A stretch of 64,000 nt of DNA, taken from Sphingomonas taxi. Its GTDB lineage: Bacteria; Pseudomonadota; Alphaproteobacteria; Sphingomonadales; Sphingomonadaceae. The stretch spans positions 186,001 to 250,000 of the forward strand of contig QFMX01000005.1 in NCBI GenBank assembly GCA_003240625.1. Direction: 5' to 3'. A program made the position numbers and the translations under genes. Of this stretch, positions 42,544 to 51,075 are shown piece by piece (positions within the stretch are counted from its first letter, which is position 1; the number at the start of each line of letters is the position of its first letter). The notes under the pieces are model-generated. The model did no database searches and was not told the origin of the DNA. It worked only from the letters and a program-made list of their open reading frames with translations.

Positions 42544-43374
42544 TCAGCGCGGCGTTTCGTAGAAGCCGCGGAAGCGTTTGCTCGGCTCGAACAGGCGGGT
42601 CTGGCCGATGACGGTCTCGCCCGCGCCCATGACGAATACGCCGCCGGGGTTCAGCGCAGCGGCGATCTTGGGGAACACCTGTTCCTTGGTGGTCGGGGAC
42701 AAATAGAGCAGCACGTTGCGACAGAGCACGACGTCGAACCGGCCGGCCGGCGCCGGGTCCGCCATCAGGTTCATGCGGCGGAAGACGACGCGCTTGAGCA
42801 GGTCGGGCTTGGCGATCCAGTCGCTGCCGGTGGTGTCGAACCAGCGCACCATCCGCCGCACCGGGAGGCCGCGCTGGATCTCGAATTGCGAAAAGCGGCC
42901 AGCACGCGCGCGGGCGATCGCCGCGTCCGAGACGTCGGTGGCGACGATCTCCGGCACCGGCGCACCGGTCGTTTCGTGACGATCGGCGAACAGCATGGCG
43001 AGCGACAAGGGCTCCTGCCCGGTCGAGCAGCCGGCGCACCAGATACGCGCGCGACGCCCCCCAGCTTCGGCCGCCGCGACCGCCTCGGCGAGCATCTCGA
43101 AGACCTGTGCGTCGCGGAAGAACGAGGTTTCCTGGTTGACCAGCGCGTCGACGATCCGGTCGCCGATCAGCCGATCATTGCCCTCCAGCAACTGCGTCAC
43201 GAGCTGATCGAGCGTGTCGAGATTACGGTCACGGAGCAAAGGCTTGAGCGCGGTGTCGAGCCGCCAGGAGCGATAGGCGGCGATCTGTTGCCCGGTGCGC
43301 GCCTCGAGCAGTGCGGTCAGCACGTTGATCGCGGTCTGCGAGGCGGGCGGGCATGCCGCAGAGCCAGGCGTCAT
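42544..43374 (-). CDS. cheR: Chemotaxis protein methyltransferase
   Basis: A 276-aa SAM methyltransferase that methylates Glu side chains of chemoreceptors. The N-terminal helical receptor-binding part contains QETSFFRDAQVFEML. The SAM motif is IWCAGCSTGQEPLSLAML and the later strand is DVVLCRNVLLYLSP. The start at 43374 gives a 4-bp overlap with the cheB stop. Last gene of the cheA-W-Y-B-R cluster. Confidence 0.95.
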   Translation of the reverse strand: MTPGSAACPPASQTAINVLTALLEARTGQQIAAYRSWRLDTALKPLLRDRNLDTLDQLVTQLLEGNDRLIGDRIVDALVNQETSFFRDAQVFEMLAEAVAAAEAGGRRARIWCAGCSTGQEPLSLAMLFADRHETTGAPVPEIVATDVSDAAIARARAGRFSQFEIQRGLPVRRMVRWFDTTGSDWIAKPDLLKRVVFRRMNLMADPAPAGRFDVVLCRNVLLYLSPTTKEQVFPKIAAALNPGGVFVMGAGETVIGQTRLFEPSKRFRGFYETPR

Positions 43375-44492
43375 GGTCGACGTCGCGATGCGATCAGCGT
43401 GCCGATCGCGGCGGGCGGGAGTACCGCGTCGGCGACTCCCGAAGACGCGACGGCGCCGGGCATGCCCCAGACCACCGAGCTGTCGCGGTCCTGCGCGACG
43501 ACGCAACCGCCGGCGTCGTGCACCCGTTGCGCGCCCTCCGCGCCGTCGCGCCCCATCCCGCTGAGCACGATCGCCAGTACGCGCGTGCCGTACACGTCCG
43601 CGATCGAGGCGAGCATCGGGTCGACCGACGGCATGCAGCCGCTACCGGCGGGCTCGTGCGTCAGACGGAAGGCGGCGCCGCCGTCCCGCAGCTTGACGCA
43701 TTTGAGATGCGCATCGCCCGGCGCGACGATGATCCGGCCCGGACGGATCCGCAGCCGGTCGGTCGCGACTTCGCAGGGGCGACCGGCGAGCAACGCGATC
43801 TGCGCCGCGAAATAGGGCATGAACGACGCTGGCAGATGCTGGGTGATGACGATCGGCAGGCGAAACCCGGCGGGGATCGCACGGAACATCTGGCTGATCG
43901 CGTGGATACCACCGGTCGAGGCACCGATCGCGACGATGTCGTAATCTTCGCTTGGCGAGACGGCGCGCGGTGTAGCTGGAGGGGCTGCGAAAGACCTGGT
44001 GGTGGTCGGCGTCGACCGGACGAGTGAGACCGGTGGCGCATGCATCGAATCCTCGCACAGCCTTTCGAGCTTGGAGACCAGCGCACCGCCGAACCGCCCG
44101 GAAAGCTCCCCGGCCGAAGGCTTGATCAACGTCTCCGCCGCACCGAGCGCGAGCGCCTGCATGGCCTTCGGGCCGCCCTCGTCCGCGCTCGACGAGACGA
44201 TCAGAACCTTGGCCCCCTTCCCGGCCGCAACCAGCGCGGGCAAGGCCGTCAGCCCGTCGATCCCCGGCATCTCGATATCGAGCAGGATGAACTCGACCGT
44301 CGTGCGGCCGAGAAAATCCAGCGCAGCGGCCGCGCTGCCGACCGCCCCGACCACGGAGAATCGATCGCTCGCATCGATCGTCCGCGCGATCACCGCGCGC
44401 GCGACGACCGAATCGTCGACGAGCAGCACGCGTGCCGTGTCCGCGCTGTCGCGGTCCGCCGGGCGCGGGACAGAGAAGGGTCGGTTCGCCAC
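43371..44492 (-). CDS. cheB: Chemotaxis response regulator protein-glutamate methylesterase
   Basis: A 373-aa two-domain protein. The receiver has Asp72 (FILLDIEMPGIDG) with acidic DD at 26-27. A variable linker follows. The methylesterase domain contains GASTGGIHAI with the catalytic Ser, THQ-type VITQHLPASFMPYFA, and SGMGRDGAEG with the catalytic Asp region. It demethylates or deamidates chemoreceptors when phosphorylated by CheA. The only fitting start is GTG at 44492. Confidence 0.95.
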   Translation of the reverse strand: MANRPFSVPRPADRDSADTARVLLVDDSVVARAVIARTIDASDRFSVVGAVGSAAAALDFLGRTTVEFILLDIEMPGIDGLTALPALVAAGKGAKVLIVSSSADEGGPKAMQALALGAAETLIKPSAGELSGRFGGALVSKLERLCEDSMHAPPVSLVRSTPTTTRSFAAPPATPRAVSPSEDYDIVAIGASTGGIHAISQMFRAIPAGFRLPIVITQHLPASFMPYFAAQIALLAGRPCEVATDRLRIRPGRIIVAPGDAHLKCVKLRDGGAAFRLTHEPAGSGCMPSVDPMLASIADVYGTRVLAIVLSGMGRDGAEGAQRVHDAGGCVVAQDRDSSVVWGMPGAVASSGVADAVLPPAAIGTLIASRRRP

Positions 44493-44505
44493 CGTCTTGC
44501 CCGGA

Positions 44506-44871
44506 TCAGGCCATGCCGACGATCTGGAGCTTCGATTCCAGCGTTTCGCGGTCGAACGGCTTCATGACGTATTCGTCGGCTCCGGCCTCGATCGCCGCGC
44601 GGATATAGGCCATGCCGTTCTCGGTCGTGCAGAACACCACCTTGGGCCGACGCGGTACGTCGGCCTCACGCAGCGCGCGCAGGAAATCCATGCCGCTCAT
44701 CACCGGCATGTTCCAGTCGAGCAGGATGACGTCCGGGATCGACGCCATGCACAATGCCAGCGCTTCCCGACCGTCACAGGCTTCGGTGACGGTGAAATCG
44801 AGCGTCTCCAGGATGTGGCGCGCGACCTTGCGGATCACCTTTGAATCATCGACGACGAGACAGGTCTTCAT
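44506..44871 (-). CDS. cheY: CheY-type single-domain response regulator
   Basis: A 121-aa receiver: acidic DD at residues 8-9, the phosphorylated Asp52 (VILLDWNMPVM), Thr82/83 (FCTTENG) and Lys104 (YVMKPF). Single-domain regulators like this carry the phosphoryl signal from CheA to the flagellar motor or act as a phosphate sink. The start at 44871 (MKTCLVVDDSKV) removes 22 unrelated upstream codons. A 75-bp gap to cheW may contain its own promoter. Confidence 0.94.
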   Translation of the reverse strand: MKTCLVVDDSKVIRKVARHILETLDFTVTEACDGREALALCMASIPDVILLDWNMPVMSGMDFLRALREADVPRRPKVVFCTTENGMAYIRAAIEAGADEYVMKPFDRETLESKLQIVGMA

Positions 44872-44946
44872 GGAAAGCCTTCCGGGGAAATCGTGAGGCC
44901 GGTCTACGCGGGAAAGCGTAAGCGCCGGGTTAAGCAACGGAAAATT

Positions 44947-45375
44947 TCAGGCGGCGGGTATAGTCGCGGGTATTACCGCGGCGAGATCGAGGATCAGCAG
45001 CGGTTCGCCATCACGCTCGACGATGCCGGTCCCGGCCGTCGCCCAGCCGCAGTGCAGCGCCAGTCCCGACGACAGCGGCAACCGCGCGAACGGCGCGACG
45101 TCCTCAACCGAATCGACCAGGATCGCATAATGATGTCCCTCGACCACGGTGATGACCGCACGACGGACGGCGTCGGGCGTCGGCTCCAGGCCAAGTGCGG
45201 TGCCGGTGTCGATCACCGTGACCACGCGACTGCGCAGCGCCGCGAGACCGCGCACGAACGCGTCCGCGCGCGGCACCGCGATCACCTCGCCGATATCGAC
45301 TACCGAATCGACCTGCGCGGCGGCGATCGCGACGCCGCGCCCGGCGATATGCGCTACCAGGAACAGCTCGCTCAC
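44947..45375 (-). CDS. cheW: Chemotaxis coupling protein
   Basis: A 142-aa CheW-fold protein with two small beta-barrels: LFLVAHIAGRGVAIAAAQVD, then IGEVIAVPRADAFVRGLAAL (the receptor/CheA contact region), and ALRSRVVTVIDTGTALGL. It bridges chemoreceptors and CheA. It starts with GTG at 45375, overlapping the cheA stop by 4 bp (GTGA), which argues for translational coupling. Confidence 0.92.
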   Translation of the reverse strand: MSELFLVAHIAGRGVAIAAAQVDSVVDIGEVIAVPRADAFVRGLAALRSRVVTVIDTGTALGLEPTPDAVRRAVITVVEGHHYAILVDSVEDVAPFARLPLSSGLALHCGWATAGTGIVERDGEPLLILDLAAVIPATIPAA

Positions 45376-47657
45376 ATCGCCCTCCGCGCCGCCAGCGCAG
45401 CGATCAAAGCCGGCCGGTCGTAACGATAGATGCTCGCGTCATCCTCACCCTCGGCGGTGCGTGTCCGGCGCAGCGTCACCACCGGCGCCAGCGTCTCGCG
45501 GAGCGGCGTATCCTCCATCGCCAACGCCACCGCTGCGGTCTCGCCCGCCGCCAGCGCGGTGACGCAGCGATACCCCGAGGCTTCGAGCGCAGGCTTCAGG
45601 AACGTCTCCATCCAGCCCGACCCGTCGACCTGCAACAGGCACACCGGCAGCGACGCGAGCGTGACCGGCTGACCCGCGAACAGGGCATGCGGATCGACTA
45701 GTTCGATCTGCTCGCCGGCGATCGAAACCACCCCGGCAATCGGCCCGGTGCCCCGCGCAGGTGCCATCTCAGCGGGCAGCGCGACGATCTCGATCGCCTC
45801 GGCAATCGCATAGGCCATGTCGCTTTCGCCGTCGGTCAGCCGCAGCACCGCGACCTCGGTGCGCGTGCCGAATGTCGCGACCGCGTGGAGCGGGATGATC
45901 GCATCGCCGATCGACAGCCGCATCGCCCCGCCCGACCAGCGGATCGCGTCCACCGCCACCGGCTCGACACGGTCGATCACCGCCAGGGCGATCGCACGGC
46001 GGCAACCATCGAGATCGTCGAACAGCAGAGCGGGGACACCCGGCACGACCTCCTCGACCTCGGTCGACGCGGCGACCACCGGCGTAAAACGCAACCCTGC
46101 GACCGCGGCGATCCCGGACGCGTCGAGCAGCAGCATCGGCAGGCCATTGTCGGGCAAGGTCTTGCCCGCATAGACGCCGGTCGCCATCACCGCAGGCGAG
46201 GCGGGCTTCACCACCAGTTCCTCGGTATCGAGCACGGTATCGACGCCGAGCGCGTAATCGCCCTCGCGCGTCGACACGATCACCAGCGTCGGCGGCGCGT
46301 CGTCATTCAGCTTGAACAGCTGGCCGAGCGATACCAGCGGCATCCGCCGGCCGCGCACCGTGACGGCGGCCGCGTCGCCGATCGTGTCGATCCGCACGGC
46401 GTCGCCGCGCACCATCACGATCTCCTCGATCGCCTGACGTGGAAGCGCAAACCGCTGCGTGCCGACGCCGACGATGATCGTCGACAGGATCGACAGTGTC
46501 AGCGGCACGTGAATGACGATCCGAAGCCCGCGCCCCGGATCGTTGGTCAGCACGATCCGGCCGCCGATCTGCTCGATATTGGCGCGCACCACATCCATGC
46601 CGACGCCGCGCCCCGAGATCGCGGTCACCGCATCGCGGCTCGACAAGCCGGGGGCGAAGATCAGGTCGAGCTTGGCCGCCTCGCTCATCGCCGCGAGTTC
46701 GGTGACGCCGTGGAGTCCCTTTTCCGCGGCCTTGGCAACGATCCGCGCGACGTCGATGCCCTTGCCGTCGTCGGCGACCTCGATCAGGATCTGATTGCCC
46801 GACTGGCGGGCGGAGACGACCAGCCGGCCGTTCTTGGGCTTGCCGAGCGCGCGGCGCTCCGCTGGTCCCTCGATGCCGTGGTCGATCGAATTGCGGATGA
46901 TGTGGACGAGCGGATCGCGCATCAGCTCGATCATCTCGCGGTCGAGCTCGACATCCGCGCCCTCGATCGCGAGATCGACGCTCTTGCCGAGCTCGGCACT
47001 GGTATCGCGCACCATCCGCGGCAGCGCCGAGAACAGCGCGTCGACCTTCTGCATGCGCGTCCGCGTCACGGTGTCGCGCATGTCGGCGACGGTCAGCGAC
47101 AGGCGTTCGAGCGCCGCCTCGACCTTCGGGTCGACGTCGCAGTCGCGCAGCCGCCGGGCGAGTTCGTTGCGCGCGAGCACCATCTCGGACATGCCGCTCA
47201 TCATGTGATCGAGCAGGTCGACGTTGAGGCGTACGCTACGACTGGCAGCGCGGCTGTGCGGGGTGGTTGGTGCCTGTGCGCGAGGCTGCGCGTCGGGCGC
47301 GAGCGCGGCGATCAGCAAGTCCTCACCCGAATCGTCGAGCGGTGAGCCGCTGTCGATCGCCTCGACGATCTCGCCGATCCGGTCGACGATGCCGAGCACC
47401 GCGTTGACGAGCGCGGTATCGGGGGTGCGCTTGCCGTCGCGGACCGCCGCCAGGACGTCCTCAGCCGCGTGGCTCAGCCGGGCAAGGCGCGGCAAATCGA
47501 GAAACCCGCAGCTTCCCTTGACCGTATGGACGAAGCGAAAGATCGCATCGAGGCGCCCGCTGTCCGCGGGTGCGGCTTCCCACGCGACGATCTCGCCGGA
47601 GATCGCCTCCAGCGTTTCGCGCGTCTCGGCAATGAATTCCTGTAACAGATCGTCCAT
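45372..47657 (-). CDS. cheA: Chemotaxis histidine kinase with extra C-terminal modules
   Basis: A 761-aa kinase. The HPt domain has His44 in FRFVHTVKGSCGFL. There is no clear CheY/CheB-binding P2 domain, only a short Pro/Ala linker. Dimerisation (about 150-220), ATPase with IIRNSIDHGIE and ADDGKGID (230-400), and a CheW-like domain (400-530) follow. The C-terminus goes beyond standard CheA: a second CheW-like segment (about 545-650), then a receiver-like module (about 665-761) without the usual acidic pocket or phosphorylatable Asp. The start at 47657 (MDDLLQEFIAETRETLEAI) fits the family. Confidence 0.95.
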   Translation of the reverse strand: MDDLLQEFIAETRETLEAISGEIVAWEAAPADSGRLDAIFRFVHTVKGSCGFLDLPRLARLSHAAEDVLAAVRDGKRTPDTALVNAVLGIVDRIGEIVEAIDSGSPLDDSGEDLLIAALAPDAQPRAQAPTTPHSRAASRSVRLNVDLLDHMMSGMSEMVLARNELARRLRDCDVDPKVEAALERLSLTVADMRDTVTRTRMQKVDALFSALPRMVRDTSAELGKSVDLAIEGADVELDREMIELMRDPLVHIIRNSIDHGIEGPAERRALGKPKNGRLVVSARQSGNQILIEVADDGKGIDVARIVAKAAEKGLHGVTELAAMSEAAKLDLIFAPGLSSRDAVTAISGRGVGMDVVRANIEQIGGRIVLTNDPGRGLRIVIHVPLTLSILSTIIVGVGTQRFALPRQAIEEIVMVRGDAVRIDTIGDAAAVTVRGRRMPLVSLGQLFKLNDDAPPTLVIVSTREGDYALGVDTVLDTEELVVKPASPAVMATGVYAGKTLPDNGLPMLLLDASGIAAVAGLRFTPVVAASTEVEEVVPGVPALLFDDLDGCRRAIALAVIDRVEPVAVDAIRWSGGAMRLSIGDAIIPLHAVATFGTRTEVAVLRLTDGESDMAYAIAEAIEIVALPAEMAPARGTGPIAGVVSIAGEQIELVDPHALFAGQPVTLASLPVCLLQVDGSGWMETFLKPALEASGYRCVTALAAGETAAVALAMEDTPLRETLAPVVTLRRTRTAEGEDDASIYRYDRPALIAALAARRAM

Positions 47658-47696
47658 GCGGGCCCCGCGTTCGAGGCCTGTCATGCATGGCGGAGG

Positions 47697-47711
47697 TTAA
47701 GGGCGCGTTAG
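47697..47711 (-). promoter_or_regulatory. Candidate CtrA-like site upstream of cheA
   Basis: TTAAGGGCGCGTTAG matches the CtrA pattern TTAA-N7-TTAA with one mismatch, 40 bp upstream of the cheA start. CtrA controls motility and chemotaxis genes in many alphaproteobacteria. Single sites of this length also arise by chance. Confidence 0.35.
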
Positions 47712-47726
47712 CCCGTCTTCTCAATC

Positions 47727-47849
47727 TTCCCCCGCCTGGGGGAGGTGGCACCGCAGGTGACGGAGGGGGAGGACACGGAACACAAATGGTCGCTTGCCTC
47801 CCCCTCCGTCTGGCAAGAGCCAGCCACCTCCCCCTGGCGGGGGAGGATC
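47727..47849. repeat. Dispersed palindromic repeat, family B
   Basis: TTCCCCCGCCTGGGGGAGGT pairs with CACCTCCCCCTGGCGGGGGA; inner arms GACGGAGGGGGAGG / CCTCCCCCTCCGTC. It lies between chpT and cheA, so an uninterrupted transcript would include it. Confidence 0.85.
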
Positions 47850-47865
47850 GCAAATAGCGCGCGCC

Positions 47866-48510
47866 CTACCGGGCGTTGAAGACCGCGCCGAAGATCATGA
47901 TCCCCTCGGCCGGCTCGGACACGATCACCGTGCCGCCCGCCTCCGCCACGACCGTGTTGATCAGATACGCAGCGGCGGCGCGCGGCGTGACATTATGCGC
48001 GCCCTCGCCTTCGACCAGCGTGCGGCGGATTTCGGGGTCCAGCACGATCCGCGCGCCCTCGATCTTCACGACGATTTCCAGCTGCCCGTCATTCTCCTCG
48101 CCGCCGACCTCCATGGTCCCGCCGCGGACCAGCGATTCGGTCGCGACCAGCACGAGGTTGAGCAGCACTTTCACCGCGGACTTGGGCATCGCCGAGGCCT
48201 CGACCGCCCAGACGAAAGTGATCCGCTTGTTCTCGGCGACCAGCCCCTCGATCGCATTGCGCGCTTCATGCGTGTCGACCAGTTCGCCGAACCCGCCGGC
48301 CGCCCCGAAAGCCAGTCGGAAGAATTTGAGCTTGCTGGCGGACGCACGCGCGCTGTCGGCGAGCAACTGCATGACCCGCTCGCGCATCGCCGGATCGGTT
48401 TCGTCGGCGAGCAGTTCCAGCCCGTTGTTGAGCGCCCCCACCGGCGACAGCAGGTCGTGGCACAGGCGCGAACACAGCAGGCTCGCGAAATCGACCGGGC
48501 TGACCGTCAT
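47866..48510 (-). CDS. chpT: ChpT-type histidine phosphotransferase
   Basis: A 214-aa HisKA-like dimer protein without an ATP site. The phospho-accepting helix reads CSRLCHDLLSPVGALNNGLE (His near 18). The C-terminal half (130-214) is a degenerate ATPase-like fold. ChpT relays phosphate from CckA to CtrA and CpdR in the alphaproteobacterial cell cycle. Its place upstream of cheA on the same strand suggests shared control of motility and cell cycle. Confidence 0.9.
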   Translation of the reverse strand: MTVSPVDFASLLCSRLCHDLLSPVGALNNGLELLADETDPAMRERVMQLLADSARASASKLKFFRLAFGAAGGFGELVDTHEARNAIEGLVAENKRITFVWAVEASAMPKSAVKVLLNLVLVATESLVRGGTMEVGGEENDGQLEIVVKIEGARIVLDPEIRRTLVEGEGAHNVTPRAAAAYLINTVVAEAGGTVIVSEPAEGIMIFGAVFNAR

Positions 48511-48611
48511 GAAAATCCCCTAATTCTGGAGCGTCTTGTGGCGGTGGTGCGGCGGCGACGCAATGCCAACGTATTGCGCTTAGTTTTGGGAAGAGGCGCC
48601 GCTCCGACTTC

Positions 48612-48722
48612 CCCCCCTCCCTGGAAGGGAGGGGTTGGGGGTGGGTCGGCCGGTTTGATCCACGACAGTCGAGTATGCGGAAACCAACCCACCCCCAGCC
48701 CCTCCCTTCGAGGGGGGGGAAG
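48612..48722. repeat. Dispersed palindromic repeat, family A
   Basis: CCCCTCCCTGGAAGGGAGGG pairs with CCCTCCCTTCGAGGGGGGG, a slightly decayed right arm. It lies between the JAMM gene and chpT. Confidence 0.83.
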
Positions 48723-48732
48723 GCTCAAGCGG

Positions 48733-49128
48733 CTATCCAATACGCTCGATCGCCTCCTCGACGAACTCGCCGACCTCGACCGATCGCCACGCGCGCGCCA
48801 TGCCGCCGCCGAGAATAACCCACACCGCGCCGTCCCCCATCGCCTGTGCCGCGTCGCGCGGAGACGGGATAGGCGAACCAGACGGGTGCGAATGATAATG
48901 CCCGATCACCGCCCTCGCCCCGCCCCGCGCGCGCCGATGCGCCGCGAACAACGCCTTCGGATCGATCTCGAACGCCCGCGCCGGGTTCGCCGCTACATTT
49001 GCACACGCCTCGGCCGCTTCGATCGACCCCGCAGCCCCGAACAACAGCCCGCAGATCTCCGCATTCGGCGACGCAGCCGCCTCGGCCAACAATCGCCCCA
49101 GCACTTCGCTTGAAATCGTCACGCTCAT
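48733..49128 (-). CDS. JAMM/MPN+ (M67 family) metallopeptidase
   Basis: A 131-aa JAB1/MPN+ zinc protease domain. The JAMM residues are all visible: Glu24, then His79, His81 and Asp92 in GHYHSHPSGSPIPSPRD. Bacterial stand-alone JAMM proteins cleave C-terminal extensions from ubiquitin-like sulfur carriers or act in related sulfur chemistry; no ThiS/MoaD-like gene is adjacent. The start at 49128 (MSVTISSEVLGRLLAEAA) is divergent from rluD. Confidence 0.9.
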   Translation of the reverse strand: MSVTISSEVLGRLLAEAAASPNAEICGLLFGAAGSIEAAEACANVAANPARAFEIDPKALFAAHRRARGGARAVIGHYHSHPSGSPIPSPRDAAQAMGDGAVWVILGGGMARAWRSVEVGEFVEEAIERIG

Positions 49129-49145
49129 CGCCACATCGCTACGAC

Positions 49146-50093
49146 ATGGACCGGGGGGTTTCCATCGTCGAAGCATCGATCACGCCGGCCACGGATGGCT
49201 GGAGGCTCGATCGCGCGCTCGCCGAAGTGCTTCCTGACATGTCGCGGGAGCGGTTAAAGGCGCTCATCGCCGCGGGGCAAGTGACGCTCAACGGCCGAGA
49301 ATGGCGCGATTCGGCGAAGAAGGCCGCGACCGGTCAGGTGTTCGCGGTCGCGATCCCACCGCCGACCCCGCTACACAACGAAGCGCAGGATATCCCGCTC
49401 GTCGTCGCCTATGAAGACGACGACCTGATCGTGATCGACAAGCCCGCCGGCCTTGTCGTCCACCCTGCCGCGGGCAATTTCGACGGGACACTGGTCAACG
49501 CGCTGCTTCACCACTGCGCTGGCAATCTGTCGGGCATCGGCGGCGTTGCACGGCCGGGAATCGTCCATCGCATCGACAAGGACACGTCGGGGCTGATGAT
49601 CGCCGCCAAGACCGACCGCGCGCACGAAGGCCTTGCCAAGCAATTCCACGACCACAGCATCGACCGCCGCTACAAGGCGATCGTCGGCGGCATCCCGCGC
49701 CCGCCGAGCGGCACGGTCGATGCGCCACTCGCTCGGAGTCCGCAGAACCGCAAGAAGATTGCGATCGTGCAGGGCGGCAAGCGCGCGGTGACGCATTTCT
49801 CGACGATCGAGACGCTCCGCGATGCGGCGTTGGTCGAATGCCGACTTGAGACCGGAAGGACGCATCAGGTGCGTGTGCACATGGCATCGATCGGCCACGC
49901 CTTGTTGGGGGACCCGGTCTATGGTAGAACAAAGCAAGCTCAGAAGTCGCTGCTCGAAACGCTCGGTTTCCGCCGGCAGGCCTTGCACGCGGCGCATCTG
50001 GGGTTCATCCATCCGGTGAAAAGCGTCGCTTTGGCGTTCGAAAGCGAAATGCCCGCAGACATGCAGGAACTGTTCACCCAACTTCACGTATAG
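49146..50093 (+). CDS. rluD: 23S rRNA pseudouridine synthase (RluD family)
   Basis: A 315-aa enzyme that isomerises specific uridines in 23S rRNA. An N-terminal S4-like RNA-binding domain (GWRLDRALAEVLPDMSRERL, residues 18-38) precedes the catalytic domain. The active-site Asp144 lies in VHRIDKDTSGLMIAAK, preceded by VIDKPAGLVVHPAAG, with the C-terminal TGRTHQVRVHMASIGHALLG. Start at 49146 (MDRGVSIVEASI). 79 bp upstream of rpoH. Confidence 0.94.
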   Translation: MDRGVSIVEASITPATDGWRLDRALAEVLPDMSRERLKALIAAGQVTLNGREWRDSAKKAATGQVFAVAIPPPTPLHNEAQDIPLVVAYEDDDLIVIDKPAGLVVHPAAGNFDGTLVNALLHHCAGNLSGIGGVARPGIVHRIDKDTSGLMIAAKTDRAHEGLAKQFHDHSIDRRYKAIVGGIPRPPSGTVDAPLARSPQNRKKIAIVQGGKRAVTHFSTIETLRDAALVECRLETGRTHQVRVHMASIGHALLGDPVYGRTKQAQKSLLETLGFRRQALHAAHLGFIHPVKSVALAFESEMPADMQELFTQLHV

Positions 50094-50171
50094 ATAATCG
50101 ACACCATGCCGCAACGCGGCAACCGGGGGCCGCAGTGCGGCAATCGGGGTCAGCAGAAAGGGATTACGACC

Positions 50172-51074
50172 ATGGCAGCCCGCTCCAACGTTCCAGCGAC
50201 GATTCCTGCGCTCGGCAGCGAGGCGGGTCTCAATCGCTATCTCGCCGAGATCAAGAAGTTCCCGCTGCTGAAACCCGAACAGGAATACATGCTCGCCAAG
50301 CGTTTCCAGGAGCATGGCGACACTGAGGCTGCGGCGCAGCTGGTGACCTCGCATCTCCGTCTCGTGGCGAAGATCGCGATGGGCTATCGCGGCTATGGCC
50401 TGCCGACGTCGGAGCTGATCTCCGAAGGTAACATCGGCCTGATGCAGGGCGTAAAGAAGTTCGAGCCCGAGCGCGGCTTTCGTCTTGCCACCTATGCGAT
50501 GTGGTGGATCCGCGCGTCGATCCAGGAATATATCCTGCGCTCGTGGAGCCTCGTGAAGATGGGCACGACGGCGGCGCAGAAGAAGCTGTTCTTCAACCTG
50601 CGCCGGATGAAGAGCCGCCTCGACGCGTTCGAGGACGGCGATCTGCGTCCCGAGCACGTCACCAAGATCGCGACCGATCTCGGCGTTGCGGAAACCGACG
50701 TCGTCAGCATGAACCGCCGCATGGCTATGGGCGGCGATACGTCGCTCAACGTGCCGATGCGCGAGGACGGCGAGGGCCAGTGGCAGGATTGGCTGCAGGA
50801 CGATGCGCCATTGCAGGACAAGATCGTCGCCGATGCGCAGGAGGCGGACGTTCGCCACTCGATGCTGGTATCGGCAATGGACGACCTCAACGAGCGCGAG
50901 CAGCATATCCTCACCGAGCGTCGTCTTACGGACGATCCGAAGACGCTTGAGGAATTGTCGCAGGTCTACGGCGTGTCACGCGAGCGTGTGCGGCAGATCG
51001 AGGTGCGGGCGTTCGAAAAGTTGCAGAAGGCGATGATGCGCATTGCCGGTGAGAAGCGCCTTCTGGCTGCTTAA
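50172..51074 (+). CDS. rpoH: RNA polymerase sigma-32 (heat-shock) factor
   Basis: A 300-aa sigma factor. Region 2 has LVTSHLRLVAKIAMGYRGYG and FRLATYAMWWIRASIQEYIL; the RpoH box AAQKKLFFNLRRMKSRL is present near residue 130; region 4 has LEELSQVYGVSRERVRQIEV with the helix-turn-helix. It directs heat-shock and general stress transcription. Start at 50172 (MAARSNVPATIPALGSEAGL). Confidence 0.97.
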   Translation: MAARSNVPATIPALGSEAGLNRYLAEIKKFPLLKPEQEYMLAKRFQEHGDTEAAAQLVTSHLRLVAKIAMGYRGYGLPTSELISEGNIGLMQGVKKFEPERGFRLATYAMWWIRASIQEYILRSWSLVKMGTTAAQKKLFFNLRRMKSRLDAFEDGDLRPEHVTKIATDLGVAETDVVSMNRRMAMGGDTSLNVPMREDGEGQWQDWLQDDAPLQDKIVADAQEADVRHSMLVSAMDDLNEREQHILTERRLTDDPKTLEELSQVYGVSRERVRQIEVRAFEKLQKAMMRIAGEKRLLAA

Positions 51075-51075
51075 G

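Noticed and set aside
49371..50906. A 511-codon minus-strand frame opposite rluD and rpoH.
   Set aside because: Both plus-strand genes are unambiguous, and the antisense protein has no family features.
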